From positions 806,001-870,000 of the forward strand of contig NZ_BCUT01000001.1 of the NCBI RefSeq assembly GCF_001591365.1: a DNA stretch of 64,000 bases, read 5' to 3'. This stretch comes from Variovorax paradoxus NBRC 15149 (GTDB taxonomy: Bacteria > Pseudomonadota > Gammaproteobacteria > Burkholderiales > Burkholderiaceae_C). Positions 14,678-24,188 of the stretch are shown here, one piece after another. The translations under genes were made by a program, and so were the position numbers. How positions within the stretch are numbered: position 1 is the first letter of the stretch; each line of letters opens with the position of its first letter. Under the pieces are notes generated by a model. It did not search any database, was not told the DNA's origin, and saw only the letters and a list, made by a program, of their open reading frames with translations.

Positions 14678-15640
14678 ATGAATCCATTGTCGATGGACCG
14701 CGGCGATCTCGAACTGGTGCTGGCCATCCGCGACCAGGGAAGCCTGGCGGGCGCCTCCGCCACGCTGGACGTGGTGCCCTCGGTCGTGACCAAGCGGCTC
14801 GGTGCGCTCGAGGCGCGGCTGGGCCAGCGGCTGTTCGAGCGCACCACGCGCCGCCTCAGCGTGACAGCCGAGGGCGAAGCGGTCTGCCTGCACGCGAGGG
14901 CGCTGCTCGAAGGCTTTGCGGCGCTCGAAAGCGAGCTCGGCGAGCGGCAGAACGAGCTGGTGGGCACCATCCGGCTGGCCGCCACTTTCGGCTTCGGCCG
15001 GCGCTGGCTCGGCCCTGCCCTGGCCAGCTTCCAGGCGCGCCATCCCGGGCTGCAGATCGAGTTGCTGCTGACCGAGCGGCTGCCCGACCTCGGCGCCGAA
15101 GGCTATGACGGCGCGCTCTGGCTCTGGGCCGTGCAGCAGCGCCGCGCGGCCGACTGGGTCACGCGCCGCATTGCGCGCAACCAGCGTGTGCTGGCCGCCT
15201 CTCCTTCATATATAGAGCGGCGCGGCCTGCCGGCCACCGTCGATGCGCTGGCGGCGCACGACTGCCTGGTCGCGCGCGAGAACGGCGAGGTCAACCAGCA
15301 CCAGTTCGCGCTGTGGACCCTGCGCCATGCGCGCGACGGCAGCACGGCGCGCGTGCGCGTCCAGGGTCCGCTCACGAGCAATTCGGGCGAGATGGTGCGC
15401 GACTGGTGCCTGAGCGGCCACGGCATCATGCTGCGCAGCCTGTGGGACATCGCACCGCAACTGGCTTCCGGCGAACTGGTGCGGGTGCTGCCCCACTACG
15501 CCATGCCCGATGCCGACATCCACTGGATCGCGCCCTGGCGCCCCAAGACGCCGCGCCGCGTGCGGCTGCTGCTCGACCACCTGGCCGAACAGTTCCGCGG
15601 CGAGCCCTGGAAACCCGGCAAGGCCGGTTCGCCGCGCTGA
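14678..15640 (+). CDS. LysR-family transcriptional regulator
   Basis: A 320-residue LysR regulator. The N-terminal helix-turn-helix spans about residues 10-65 (D-L-E-L-V-L-A-I-R-D-Q-G-S-L-A-G-A-S) and ends in L-F-E-R-T-T-R-R-L. The rest is the substrate-binding effector domain. It is transcribed divergently from the hydrolase and tartrate-dehydrogenase-like operon with a 70-bp gap, so it most likely controls that operon and itself. A second ATG five codons downstream (MDRGDLELV) is an alternative start. Confidence 0.92.
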   Translation: MNPLSMDRGDLELVLAIRDQGSLAGASATLDVVPSVVTKRLGALEARLGQRLFERTTRRLSVTAEGEAVCLHARALLEGFAALESELGERQNELVGTIRLAATFGFGRRWLGPALASFQARHPGLQIELLLTERLPDLGAEGYDGALWLWAVQQRRAADWVTRRIARNQRVLAASPSYIERRGLPATVDALAAHDCLVARENGEVNQHQFALWTLRHARDGSTARVRVQGPLTSNSGEMVRDWCLSGHGIMLRSLWDIAPQLASGELVRVLPHYAMPDADIHWIAPWRPKTPRRVRLLLDHLAEQFRGEPWKPGKAGSPR

Positions 15641-15658
15641 AGAAAAAGCAAGGGCGGC

Positions 15659-16543
15659 TCAGCGATCGCTGCGCACCACCAGGCTCACGCCGGCGGCGGT
15701 AAGCCCGATGCCCAGCAAGGTCACCAGGGTGATCGGCTCGGCGAACAGCAGCCAGGCCATGACTGCCGTGCACGGCGGCACCAGATAGAGCAGGCTCGTG
15801 ACGGCGGTGGCCGTGCCGCGCTGGATCAGCATGTAGAGCAGCGAGCTGCCGCCCAGCGACAGCACCAGCACCGACCAGGCCATGGCGCCGGTCGAATGCG
15901 CGTTCCATTCGATGCCTTGCGATTCCATGGCCGCAAAGGGCAGGCACACGATCAATGCGGCCGCCATCTGCACGGCGCTCGCGCTGCGCACGTCGCAGGG
16001 CGCGACGAAGCGCTTCTGGTACAGCGTGCCCGCCGTGATCGCAAGGAGCGCCATCACCGCAAGCGCCGTGGTCAACGCGCTGACCTCGCTGCCCTGGCCG
16101 AACTTGCGCGACACCACGAGCACCAGGCCCGCAAAGCCGAGCACCAGCCCGGCCCATTGGCGCTGCGAAATGCGCCCGCCGTTGAACGACAGCCAGACGG
16201 CGGTCAGCACCGGCTGGATGCCGACCAGCAATGCCACCAGCCCCGCACCCATGCCCGCATGCACCGCGGCCCAGACGCCGCCCAGGTAGCCTGCCTGCAT
16301 CAGGACGCCGGTGACCGCCAGATGCCCCCACTGCGCGCGGTCCTTCGGCCAGGCGACCCGCGCAAGCCTGACCCAGAGGCAGAAGCACACGAGAGAAAGG
16401 GCAAAGCGCACAGCCAGGAACTTGAGCGGCGGCGCATAGGGCATGCCATAGCGCGCAACGATGAAGCCCGTGCTCCAGATCAGCACGAACACCGCCGGCA
16501 TGGCGCGCAGCCAGCTTGCGCCGCGGGCCGCAGCCACGCTCAT
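15659..16543 (-). CDS. EamA/DMT-family membrane transporter
   Basis: A 294-residue inner-membrane protein with about ten hydrophobic segments arranged as two EamA repeats. The first repeat begins with VFVLIWSTGFIVARYGM, a typical DMT signature, and the second repeat ends with L-L-F-A-E-P-I-T-L-V-T-L-L-G. Members export metabolites such as amino acids; the substrate is unknown. The start ATG overlaps the stop of pgsA (ATGA); a longer upstream frame would lie inside pgsA. Confidence 0.88.
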   Translation of the reverse strand: MSVAAARGASWLRAMPAVFVLIWSTGFIVARYGMPYAPPLKFLAVRFALSLVCFCLWVRLARVAWPKDRAQWGHLAVTGVLMQAGYLGGVWAAVHAGMGAGLVALLVGIQPVLTAVWLSFNGGRISQRQWAGLVLGFAGLVLVVSRKFGQGSEVSALTTALAVMALLAITAGTLYQKRFVAPCDVRSASAVQMAAALIVCLPFAAMESQGIEWNAHSTGAMAWSVLVLSLGGSSLLYMLIQRGTATAVTSLLYLVPPCTAVMAWLLFAEPITLVTLLGIGLTAAGVSLVVRSDR

Positions 16544-17106
16544 TTGGCGCGGGCCCGGATTTCGGGAATGGCCTTCTGCAGGTAATAGACCATCGACCAG
16601 ATCGTGAGCACGGCCGAGATCCAGATCAGCCACTGGCCCCAGAGGCCGGTGTCGATGATCTTGAAGAGGCGTCCGTCATAGAGCAGGAACGGAATCGCGA
16701 CCATCTGCACGGTGGTCTTGACCTTGCCGATCATGTGCACCGCCACGCTCTTGCTCGCGCCGATCTGAGCCATCCACTCGCGCAGCGCCGAGATCGCGAT
16801 CTCGCGGCCGATGATGATCAGCGCCACGAACACGTCGGCGCGGTTCAGGTGCACCAGCACCAGCAGCGAGGCGCAGACCAGGAACTTGTCGGCCACCGGA
16901 TCGAGGAAGGCGCCGAAGGCCGAGGTCTGGTTGAGCTTGCGCGCCAGGAAGCCGTCGAGCCAGTCGGTGGCCGCGAAGACGATGAACATGACCGTGGCGA
17001 TCAGGTTGCGCATCGGCTCGGCCATCGGCAGGTAGAACACACCAACGATCAATGGAATCGCGACGATGCGCGTCCAGGTCATGATGGTCGGGAGGGTCCA
17101 GAACAT
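16540..17106 (-). CDS. pgsA: CDP-diacylglycerol-glycerol-3-phosphate 3-phosphatidyltransferase
   Basis: A 188-residue integral membrane enzyme that makes phosphatidylglycerol phosphate, the committed step to phosphatidylglycerol and cardiolipin. The CDP-alcohol phosphotransferase motif D-G-x2-A-R-x8-G-x3-D-x3-D is present as D-W-L-D-G-F-L-A-R then F-G-A-F-L-D-P-V-A-D-K. Four to five membrane segments are visible. The start is taken at M-F-W-T-L-P-T-I, which matches the family's usual N-terminus. It lies 54 bp from uvrC on the same strand; uvrC and pgsA are neighbours in many proteobacteria. Confidence 0.95.
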   Translation of the reverse strand: MFWTLPTIMTWTRIVAIPLIVGVFYLPMAEPMRNLIATVMFIVFAATDWLDGFLARKLNQTSAFGAFLDPVADKFLVCASLLVLVHLNRADVFVALIIIGREIAISALREWMAQIGASKSVAVHMIGKVKTTVQMVAIPFLLYDGRLFKIIDTGLWGQWLIWISAVLTIWSMVYYLQKAIPEIRARAK

Positions 17107-17160
17107 GCGGGCGATTGTGTCATGCGCGAGAGGCTGAAGCTGAAGCCGGGGCAATCGGCC

Positions 17161-19122
17161 TCAATGCAGCGCGCGATAGATTTCCTCGGCCAGGTCGGTC
17201 GCAATGCCTTCGACCGATGCAATGTCCTCGACGCTGGCGGCCGCCACGCCGCGGATTCCGCCAAAGCGCTGCAGCAAGCGCGCCCGGCGCTTCGGCCCGA
17301 TGCCCGGAATGTCCTCGAGCTGGCTGCCGCCCACGCGCACCTTCGCACGCTTGGCGCGCATGCCGGTGATGGCAAAGCGGTGTGCCTCGTCGCGGATCTG
17401 CGCCACCAGCATCAGCGCCGCGGAGTCCTTGCCCAGGTAGACCTTCTCGCGGCCATCGGCAAACACCAGTTCCTCGAGCCCGACCTTGCGCCCCTCGCCC
17501 TTCTCGACGCCGACGATGAGCGACAGCGGCAGGCCCAGTTCGCTGAACACCTCGCGCGCCATCGACACCTGGCCCTTGCCTCCGTCGACCAGCACCAGTT
17601 CCGGCATGCGCGCGGTCCGGGTCTTGGGCGGTGCGCCGCCGCCATCGCTCTCGGCGTCGCCCGGCGGCAGCGCTTCAGTCTCGGCCGCCATGGCCTCGGC
17701 CAGCTTGCCATAGCGGCGGTGCAGCACCTGGCGCATCGCGGCGTAGTCGTCGCCGGGCGTGATGCCCTCGATGTTGTAGCGGCGGTATTCGCGGTTTTGC
17801 ATCGTGTGGTGCTCGAACACCACGCACGAGGCCTGCGTGGCCTCGCCCGCGGTGTGCGAGATGTCGAAGCATTCGATGCGGAAGTTGTCGAGATCGTCGG
17901 GCGCGAGCTCCAGCGCATCGGCCAGCGCACGGGTGCGCGCCTGCTGCGAACCTTCTTCCGCCAGCAGCCGGGCCAGTTGCAGGCCGGCGTTGGTCTCGGC
18001 CATCTCGAGCCAGTGGCGGCGCTGCTCGCGCGGCTGGAACACCGCCGTCACGCGCGCGCCGGCCTGCTGCGAGATCGCCTCGATCAGCTCGCGGCTCACC
18101 AGGTGGCTCAGCACCAGCGTGGCGGGCACGGGCACGTCGATGTAGTGCTGGGCAACGAAGGCCTCGAGCACCTGCACCTCGATCGGATCGGCCGCGGCGG
18201 GCGCTGCGCCCTCTTCCGCATCGAGCTCGCCATGATGGATCTGCGCGGCGTCTTCCACATGCACCGGGAAATAGGCGCGGTCGCCCAGGTGCCGGCCGCC
18301 GCGCACCATCGCCAGGTTGACGCAGGCCTTGCCGCCCTGCACCTTGACGGCAAGGATGTCGACGTCCTTGTCCGAGGCGATCTCGATCGACTGCTGGTGC
18401 AGCACGCGCGAGATCGCCGACATCTGGTTGCGCAGCTCGGCCGCCTGTTCGAATTCGAGCTTCTCGGCGTGCTCGGTCATGCGCGCCTCGAGCTTGGAGA
18501 GCACGAGCTGGGTGTCGCCCCTCAGGAAGGCCTCGGCGCTGGCCACGTCCTGCGCATAGGCCTCGGGCGTGATGTAGCCCACGCAGGGGCCGGTGCAGCG
18601 CTTGATCTGGTACAGCAGGCAGGGCCGTGTGCGGTTGGCGTACACCGTGTCTTCGCAGGTGCGCAGCCTGAACACCTTCTGCAGCAGCTGGATCGACTCC
18701 TTCACCGCCCAGGCGCTCGGGTAGGGCCCGAAGTAGCGGTGCTTCTTGTCGACCGCGCCGCGGTAGTAGGCCAGGCGCGGAAACTCGTGCGAGGCGATCT
18801 TCAGGTAGGGATAGCTCTTGTCGTCGCGGAACAGGATGTTGTAGCGCGGCTTGAGCGTCTTGATGAGATTGTTCTCGAGCAAGAGCGCCTCGGCCTCGGA
18901 GCGCACCACGGTGGTCTCCATGCGCACGATCTTGCTGATCATGTGGCCGATGCGCGTGCCGCCATGGCTCTTCTGGAAATAGTTGGCAACCCGCTTCTTG
19001 AGGTTGCGCGCCTTGCCCACGTAGAGCACCGCGCCGGCCGCGTCGAAATAGCGGTAGACGCCCGGCAGCTGCGGCAGGGCCGCGACTTCGCTGAGCAATT
19101 GATCGGAATGCACGTCTGACAT
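17161..19122 (-). CDS. uvrC: UvrABC system protein C (excinuclease subunit)
   Basis: A 653-residue excinuclease subunit that makes both incisions in nucleotide excision repair. In order it has a GIY-YIG nuclease domain ([19 protein letters not shown]), a Cys-rich region with the C-T-G-P-C-V-G-Y-I motif, a UVR domain ([15 protein letters not shown]) that binds UvrB, an RNase H-like nuclease domain with VDGGKGQ, and C-terminal helix-hairpin-helix motifs ([13 protein letters not shown]). Length is a little above the usual 600-620 residues because of an Ala/Asp-rich insert. A start seven codons upstream is also possible. Confidence 0.97.
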   Translation of the reverse strand: MSDVHSDQLLSEVAALPQLPGVYRYFDAAGAVLYVGKARNLKKRVANYFQKSHGGTRIGHMISKIVRMETTVVRSEAEALLLENNLIKTLKPRYNILFRDDKSYPYLKIASHEFPRLAYYRGAVDKKHRYFGPYPSAWAVKESIQLLQKVFRLRTCEDTVYANRTRPCLLYQIKRCTGPCVGYITPEAYAQDVASAEAFLRGDTQLVLSKLEARMTEHAEKLEFEQAAELRNQMSAISRVLHQQSIEIASDKDVDILAVKVQGGKACVNLAMVRGGRHLGDRAYFPVHVEDAAQIHHGELDAEEGAAPAAADPIEVQVLEAFVAQHYIDVPVPATLVLSHLVSRELIEAISQQAGARVTAVFQPREQRRHWLEMAETNAGLQLARLLAEEGSQQARTRALADALELAPDDLDNFRIECFDISHTAGEATQASCVVFEHHTMQNREYRRYNIEGITPGDDYAAMRQVLHRRYGKLAEAMAAETEALPPGDAESDGGGAPPKTRTARMPELVLVDGGKGQVSMAREVFSELGLPLSLIVGVEKGEGRKVGLEELVFADGREKVYLGKDSAALMLVAQIRDEAHRFAITGMRAKRAKVRVGGSQLEDIPGIGPKRRARLLQRFGGIRGVAAASVEDIASVEGIATDLAEEIYRALH

Positions 19123-19262
19123 GGCGGCTATTGTGGCGCGCACGCCAGGCCGCAGGGCCAGCCTGCGAGGAAACCCCGATCGGCCTGGAATGAATTGTGC
19201 TGATGATGACGCGCGCGAGGAGCGCCTGTGTCATTTCATCAAGACTACTCGGGGGAACTCTC

Positions 19263-21317
19263 ATGAAGAAAAACATCCGGACGGGCGCCTGGCTGGCACT
19301 GTCCCCCATCGCGCTGGCCTTGACGGTGGCCGGCTGCGGCGGCGGCGGCAATGGCGCGCAGGACAACGCCGCCCTGGTCGCGGCGATCGCCGCCATCAAC
19401 GCGGCCAACGCCAACCGGCCTGCCCCACCGCCGCCCGAAGCCGACAAGGGCTGCCTGATCGGCGACGGCGGCACGCCGGTCGTGGTGGGTTCCGGCGACC
19501 CGGGCGACCCGGCGGCACCCGAGCCCGCCTCGGGCTATGTCGTCGGCCACAAGCTGGTCTACGCGAAGAACTACATGGTGGTGGCCAACCATCCGCTCGC
19601 CACGCGCGCGGGCTGCGATGTCCTCAAGGCCGGCGGCAGCGCAGTCGATGCGGCAGTGGCGGTGCAGGCCGTGCTGGGCCTGGTCGAGCCGCAATCCAGC
19701 GGCCTGGGCGGCGGCGCGTTCATGCTTCACTACGACGCGGCAACCAGGAAGCTGCAGGCCTACGACGGGCGCGAAATGGCGCCGGCAGCGGCAACCGAGA
19801 ACTACTTGCGCTGGATCGACGACGTGGCGGACCAGAACCCGCCCAAGCCCAGCGCCCGTGCGAGCGGCCGTTCCATCGGCACACCCGGCGCGGTGCGCAT
19901 GCTCGACATTGCCTACAGGGACCATGGCAAGCTGCCCTGGAAAGACCTCTTCAGCTACGGCATCACGCTCGCCGCCGATGGCTTCCCGATCGGCGGGCGC
20001 ATGGCCGCCGCCATCTCCGGCTCGGCCGCCAGCCTCAAGCGCGACGCCGAGGCCACGGCCTACTTCTTCAACGACGACGGCACGCCGAAGGCGCTGGGCA
20101 CCAGGCTCAAGAATCCGGCCTATGCCAGGACCCTCGGCACCATTGCCACACAGGGCGCGGACGCGTTCTACACCGGCGCCATCGCGCAAGGCATCGTCGA
20201 CAAGATCGGCATCACGGCGGCCGCCGACGGTTCGGCCATCACGCCCGGCAAGACGACCATGGCCGACATGGCCGGCTACGTGGCCAAACGCCGCGATCCG
20301 GTCTGCGGCGCCTACCGCGACTACTACGTGTGCAGCATGTCGCCGCCGTCCTCCGGCGGCATTGCGGTGGTGCAGTCGCTGGGCATCCTGGAGACCTTCA
20401 ACCTGGGCCTGTACAAGCCCACCGCGATCGACCTCGAAGGCGGCAAGCCGACCGTGATGGGCGTGCACCTGGTGAGCGAGGCCGAGCGCCTGGCCTATGC
20501 CGACCGCGACAAATACGTGGCCGACACCGACTTCGTGCCGCTGCCCGGCGGCTCGGTCAACACCTTGATCAACAAGCCCTACCTGCAGAAGCGGGCCAGC
20601 CTGATCAGCCTGTCGGCGAGCATGGGAACGGCACTGCCGGGCGACCTTGGAAGCGTGCCCCTGGGCATCGACAAGACCGAGGAGCACGGCACGACGCACT
20701 TCACCGTGGTCGACAAGCAGGGCAACGTCGTCACGATGACCACCACCGTCGAGAGCACGCTCGGTTCGTTCCACATGACCCAGGGCTTCATGCTGAACAA
20801 CCAGCTGACCGACTTCGCTTCCAACCCCGACGACACCAGCGTCACGCCGAGCGTGAAGGTGGCCAACCGCGTCGCCCCCGGCAAGCGCCCGCGCAGCACG
20901 ATGGCGCCCACGATGGTGTTCAGGAAGAACAGCGACGGCAGCATGGGAGAGTTCGTGATGGGAACCGGATCGCCGGGCGGCGGCACGATCATCCAGTACG
21001 TGGTGAAGACGCTGGTCGGCGCGCTCGACTGGGGCCTCGATGCGCAGCAGGCCACCTCGCTGGTGGACTTCGGCGCCTCCAACAGCAAGACCACCAACGT
21101 GGGCGGCGAGCACCCGGCGATCGACACGTCGGACTCGGGCAACAACGACCCGCTGATCACCGGCCTGCGCGCGCTCGGCCACACGGTGGGCTTCGGGGCG
21201 CAGTCCAGCGGCATCAGCACCATCATGCGCACGACCGTGGGCGGCAAACCGGTGCTCACCGGCGGCGCCGATCCGCGGCGCGAAGGCATCGTGCTGGGAG
21301 ACACCTTCACGCCCTGA
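19263..21317 (+). CDS. ggt: Gamma-glutamyltransferase, lipoprotein form
   Basis: A 684-residue N-terminal-nucleophile hydrolase that cleaves gamma-glutamyl bonds of glutathione and similar compounds. A signal peptide ends in a lipobox (V-A-G-C), so the enzyme is probably anchored in the membrane facing the periplasm. A Gly/Pro-rich linker of about 60 residues follows. The catalytic domain includes GGSAVDAAVA and SSGLGGGAFMLHYD; the self-cleavage site is at G-T-T-H-F-T-V-V-D, with the nucleophile expected at Thr477. The C-terminus contains GSPGGGTIIQYV. It stands alone, convergent with the M20 peptidase gene; together they could release amino acids from peptides. Confidence 0.92.
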   Translation: MKKNIRTGAWLALSPIALALTVAGCGGGGNGAQDNAALVAAIAAINAANANRPAPPPPEADKGCLIGDGGTPVVVGSGDPGDPAAPEPASGYVVGHKLVYAKNYMVVANHPLATRAGCDVLKAGGSAVDAAVAVQAVLGLVEPQSSGLGGGAFMLHYDAATRKLQAYDGREMAPAAATENYLRWIDDVADQNPPKPSARASGRSIGTPGAVRMLDIAYRDHGKLPWKDLFSYGITLAADGFPIGGRMAAAISGSAASLKRDAEATAYFFNDDGTPKALGTRLKNPAYARTLGTIATQGADAFYTGAIAQGIVDKIGITAAADGSAITPGKTTMADMAGYVAKRRDPVCGAYRDYYVCSMSPPSSGGIAVVQSLGILETFNLGLYKPTAIDLEGGKPTVMGVHLVSEAERLAYADRDKYVADTDFVPLPGGSVNTLINKPYLQKRASLISLSASMGTALPGDLGSVPLGIDKTEEHGTTHFTVVDKQGNVVTMTTTVESTLGSFHMTQGFMLNNQLTDFASNPDDTSVTPSVKVANRVAPGKRPRSTMAPTMVFRKNSDGSMGEFVMGTGSPGGGTIIQYVVKTLVGALDWGLDAQQATSLVDFGASNSKTTNVGGEHPAIDTSDSGNNDPLITGLRALGHTVGFGAQSSGISTIMRTTVGGKPVLTGGADPRREGIVLGDTFTP

Positions 21318-21326
21318 CCGGGAGGC

Positions 21327-21350
21327 CCGCCCTCTCCGCGGGGAGGGCGG
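21327..21350. terminator. GC-rich hairpin between convergent genes
   Basis: CCGCCCTC and GAGGGCGG form an 8-bp stem with an 8-base loop between the stops of the gamma-glutamyltransferase and M20 peptidase genes. There is no T-run on either side, so termination efficiency is uncertain; the position favours a shared terminator. Confidence 0.45.
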
Positions 21351-21353
21351 CGC

Positions 21354-22811
21354 CTATCTGGCGAGCTCGCTCACCAGCCGGTACAGGAACTCGCGGCCGT
21401 CGTAGAGCCGCTGGATCTCGATGCGCTCGTCCAGCCCGTGGGCGCGCGCATCCGCGGGATCGAGGAACATGCCCGTCACGCCATACATCGGAATGCCGGC
21501 GTTGCGCATGAAGCGGCTGTCGGTGGCGCCGGTGCTCATCGCGGGCACCACCGGCACGCCGGGCCACATGGCCTGCGTCACCGATTCCACGGTCTTCACC
21601 AGGTCGCCGTTCAGCGGCGAGGCCGGGCTGCGCAAGGGCTTGCCGAGGTTGCGCACCACGATCTTGTCGTTGCCCACGGCCTGGGTCAGCAGGCGCTCGA
21701 CTTCGTCCGGGTCGTCGTGCGGCAGGATGCGGCAGTTGACCGTGGCCTTGGCCGACTGCGGCAGCGCGTTCTCGGCATGGCCCGCCTGCACCATGGTCGC
21801 CACGCAGGTGGTGCGCAGCTGCGCGTTGTAGGCCGGATTGGCCGAGAGCCGCTCGATCACCGCGGGCTCGGGGTTGCCGCCGCCAACCGCGCGCATGTCG
21901 TCGGCCAGCTGGCCGGTGGCAAACGGCGCGCTGCGTGCGAAATAGGTCTTGGTGACCTCGCCCAGCTTGACCGGGAACGCGTAGCTGCCCAGGCGCTCGA
22001 GCCCCGCGGACAGTGCGTAGATCGGGTTGCTATTGGTCGGCACCGAGCTGTGGCCGCCGACGTCGCGCGCCTCGAGCATGTAGGTGGTGTACATCTTCTC
22101 GGCCACCTGCATGCGGTGCAGGTTGGGCTTGCCCCCGCGCAGTTCGCCGCCGCCGCCTTCGTTGATGCCGAACTCCGCCTGCAGCAGCTCGGGCTTGTTG
22201 TTGATGAGCCAGAAGGCGCCGTTGCTGAGCGCGTCGCCGCGCTCTTCGTCGGCCGTCAGCGCCAGGATGATGTCGCGGCTGGGCTTGAAGCCTTCCTGCT
22301 TGAGCTGCCCCAGCACCGACACCAGCGCCGAGGCCATGGCCTTGTCGTCGATCGAACCGCGCGCCGTGAAATAGCCGCCGGTTTCCTGCAGCTTGAACGG
22401 ATCGGTCTTCCAGTCCTCGCGCCGGGCCTCGACCACGTCGATATGGGCCAGCAGCAGCAGCGGCTTCTTGCTGCCGTTACCCTTGAAGCGCAGCACCAGG
22501 TTGCCCTTCTTGGGGAAGGGCTCGAAGATCTGGATGTCGCCGGGCGCAAAGCCCGCTTCGACCAGCCGCTTTTCCATGGCGCGCGCCGCGAGCGTGTTGT
22601 CGCCCGCCGAATGGCTGGTGTTGATCTCGATCAGCTCCTTGTAGATGTCGTGAAAGCGCTGCTGCTGCGGTGTCAGCGACGGCGTCGTTTGCGCCGAGGC
22701 ACCGGCCAGGCCGCCCAAGGCCAGGGAAAGCGCGAGCACGGTTCTCGCCATGCCGGGGTGAGCAAAGAAACCAAGGGAAAGTGGCGAACGGCGGCGGGTC
22801 GGCAGGCGCAT
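21354..22811 (-). CDS. Secreted M20-family metallopeptidase
   Basis: A 485-residue zinc peptidase of the ArgE/DapE/carboxypeptidase G2 family. The metal site is visible as L-L-A-H-I-D-V-V, then the bridging Asp in R-G-S-I-D-D-K-A, the catalytic Glu pair in T-A-D-E-E-R-G, and I-N-E-G-G. The dimerisation domain lies around residues 225-350. An N-terminal hydrophobic segment MARTVLALSLALGG with an A-S-A cleavage site predicts periplasmic export; the first 20 residues before it are basic. A GGAGAGAG ribosome site supports the chosen ATG. Confidence 0.9.
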   Translation of the reverse strand: MRLPTRRRSPLSLGFFAHPGMARTVLALSLALGGLAGASAQTTPSLTPQQQRFHDIYKELIEINTSHSAGDNTLAARAMEKRLVEAGFAPGDIQIFEPFPKKGNLVLRFKGNGSKKPLLLLAHIDVVEARREDWKTDPFKLQETGGYFTARGSIDDKAMASALVSVLGQLKQEGFKPSRDIILALTADEERGDALSNGAFWLINNKPELLQAEFGINEGGGGELRGGKPNLHRMQVAEKMYTTYMLEARDVGGHSSVPTNSNPIYALSAGLERLGSYAFPVKLGEVTKTYFARSAPFATGQLADDMRAVGGGNPEPAVIERLSANPAYNAQLRTTCVATMVQAGHAENALPQSAKATVNCRILPHDDPDEVERLLTQAVGNDKIVVRNLGKPLRSPASPLNGDLVKTVESVTQAMWPGVPVVPAMSTGATDSRFMRNAGIPMYGVTGMFLDPADARAHGLDERIEIQRLYDGREFLYRLVSELAR

Positions 22812-22900
22812 GGTTTCTCTCTCCGGATGTTGTGATGCCGGCCAGCATACCAAGCAGGCACCACGGCCTCGCCCCGCCGAAGACAGGCACACTCGCGCCC

Positions 22901-23998
22901 ATGCAATGGGACATTTTCTGCAGGGTCATCGACAACCACGGCGACCTCGGCGTGTGCTGGCGGCTGTCGAGCCAGCTGGCCGCCCTCGGCGAATGCGTGC
23001 GCCTGTGGATCGACGACGCCACGGCGCTGCACTGGATGGCGCCCACCGGCTGCGAGGGCGTGAGCGTGGTTGACTGGCTCGAGCCCGCCGCCGTCCGGCA
23101 AGCCGTGGCGGCCCCGCCGCCCGATGTGCTGGTCGAGGCCTTCGGCTGCGAGCCGGCGCCCGAACTGATCGCGCGCTTTGCCGAGCCGCAGGCCCAGGGC
23201 GGGCCGGGGCGGGCGTGGATCAATCTCGAGTACCTGTCGGCCGAGCCGTATGTCGAACGCCTGCACGGCCTGCCCTCGCCCGTGTTCAAGGGGCCCGGCA
23301 CGGGATTGACGAAGCGCTTTTTCTATCCGGGCTTCACCCCCGCCACGGGGGGCCTGCTGCGGGAGCCCGGCCTGCTGGAGCGACGGGCGCGCTTCGACCG
23401 CGCGCAATGGCTCGCGGCGCAGCAAATTCCCTGGCGCGACGGCGAACGCCTGGTGTCGCTGTTCTGCTACGAGCCGCCGTCGCTGGCGACCCTGCTCGAG
23501 CAATTGGCAGTGGGTTCGCAGCCCACACGGCTCCTGGTCACCTCGGGCCGGGCCGCGCATGCGGTCAGGGCGTTCTTTGCCGACAGGAAACAGCCGGATC
23601 ACGGGGTCTCGGGGCTCGGCGCGCTATCAATTTCATACCTGCCCTACCTCACGCAGGCCGATTTCGATCATCTTCTCTGGGCCTGCGACCTGAATTTCGT
23701 GCGCGGCGAGGATTCGCTCGTTCGGGGGCTGTGGGCCGGCGTCCCGCTGGTCTGGCAGATCTATCCGCAGGACGACGACGCGCACCACGTCAAGCTCGGC
23801 GCCTGGCTCGACTGGCTGGGCGCCCCGCCGTCGCTGCGGCAGTTCCACCATGCCTGGAACGGGTTCGACAGCAGCCCCCTGCCCGCTCTCGAAACACAGG
23901 GCCCATGGCGCGAAACCGTGCTGGCCGCCCGCCAAAAGCTGTGCGCACAAGAGGACTTGGTCACTCAATTGCGGCATCTGGTCGCCGGAAAAAGCTAA
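22901..23998 (+). CDS. earP: EF-P arginine rhamnosyltransferase EarP
   Basis: A 365-residue GT-B glycosyltransferase that uses dTDP-beta-L-rhamnose to rhamnosylate Arg32 of elongation factor P. Family marks are WDIFCRVIDNHGDLGVCWRL at the N-terminus, W-I-N-L-E-Y-L-S-A-E in the middle, and the C-terminal nucleotide-binding NFVRGEDSLVRGLWAGVPL and WQIYPQDDDAHHVKL. It lies directly upstream of efp in the same direction with a 190-bp gap. The modified EF-P relieves ribosome stalling at consecutive prolines. The ATG is the first Met in line with the family. Confidence 0.96.
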   Translation: MQWDIFCRVIDNHGDLGVCWRLSSQLAALGECVRLWIDDATALHWMAPTGCEGVSVVDWLEPAAVRQAVAAPPPDVLVEAFGCEPAPELIARFAEPQAQGGPGRAWINLEYLSAEPYVERLHGLPSPVFKGPGTGLTKRFFYPGFTPATGGLLREPGLLERRARFDRAQWLAAQQIPWRDGERLVSLFCYEPPSLATLLEQLAVGSQPTRLLVTSGRAAHAVRAFFADRKQPDHGVSGLGALSISYLPYLTQADFDHLLWACDLNFVRGEDSLVRGLWAGVPLVWQIYPQDDDAHHVKLGAWLDWLGAPPSLRQFHHAWNGFDSSPLPALETQGPWRETVLAARQKLCAQEDLVTQLRHLVAGKS

Positions 23999-24024
23999 AA
24001 TAGCGGGCTTTGCGGATTTCGGCC

Positions 24025-24083
24025 CGGATCTACACAGATCCGAGATGCTCTCCGCCAAACCTGCCGCGGGACATGTACCGCGG
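24025..24083 (+). promoter_or_regulatory. Two palindromes in the efp leader
   Basis: The 190-bp region between earP and efp holds a perfect 7-bp hairpin, CGGATCT-ACAC-AGATCCG (24025-24042), and a 20-bp near-perfect palindrome (24064-24083) with CCGCGG at each end and ACATGT in the middle. A repeated GCCGGCAAGAC follows at about 24091-24112. The palindromes could be operators or RNA structures in the leader; no known riboswitch is recognised. Confidence 0.45.
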
Positions 24084-24188
24084 GGCCAATGAGGCCGGCA
24101 AGACACGCCGGCAAGACCTTGCAAACCACATTGCATACGTCGCCCGATGGCTCCGCGCACCGAGCGGCCAACATCCAGAGAACCTGAT

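Noticed and set aside
16516..19119. 867-codon open frame antisense to pgsA and uvrC
   Set aside because: It spans two genuine genes on the other strand and shows no domain; a composition artefact.
19245..21182. 645-codon open frame antisense to the gamma-glutamyltransferase gene
   Set aside because: Coding evidence (catalytic motif, signal peptide) lies on the plus strand; the antisense product has no recognisable motif.
24091..24112. Repeated GCCGGCAAGAC as a CRISPR or att repeat
   Set aside because: Only two adjacent short copies with no spacer pattern; no CRISPR array or cas gene was seen anywhere in the window.
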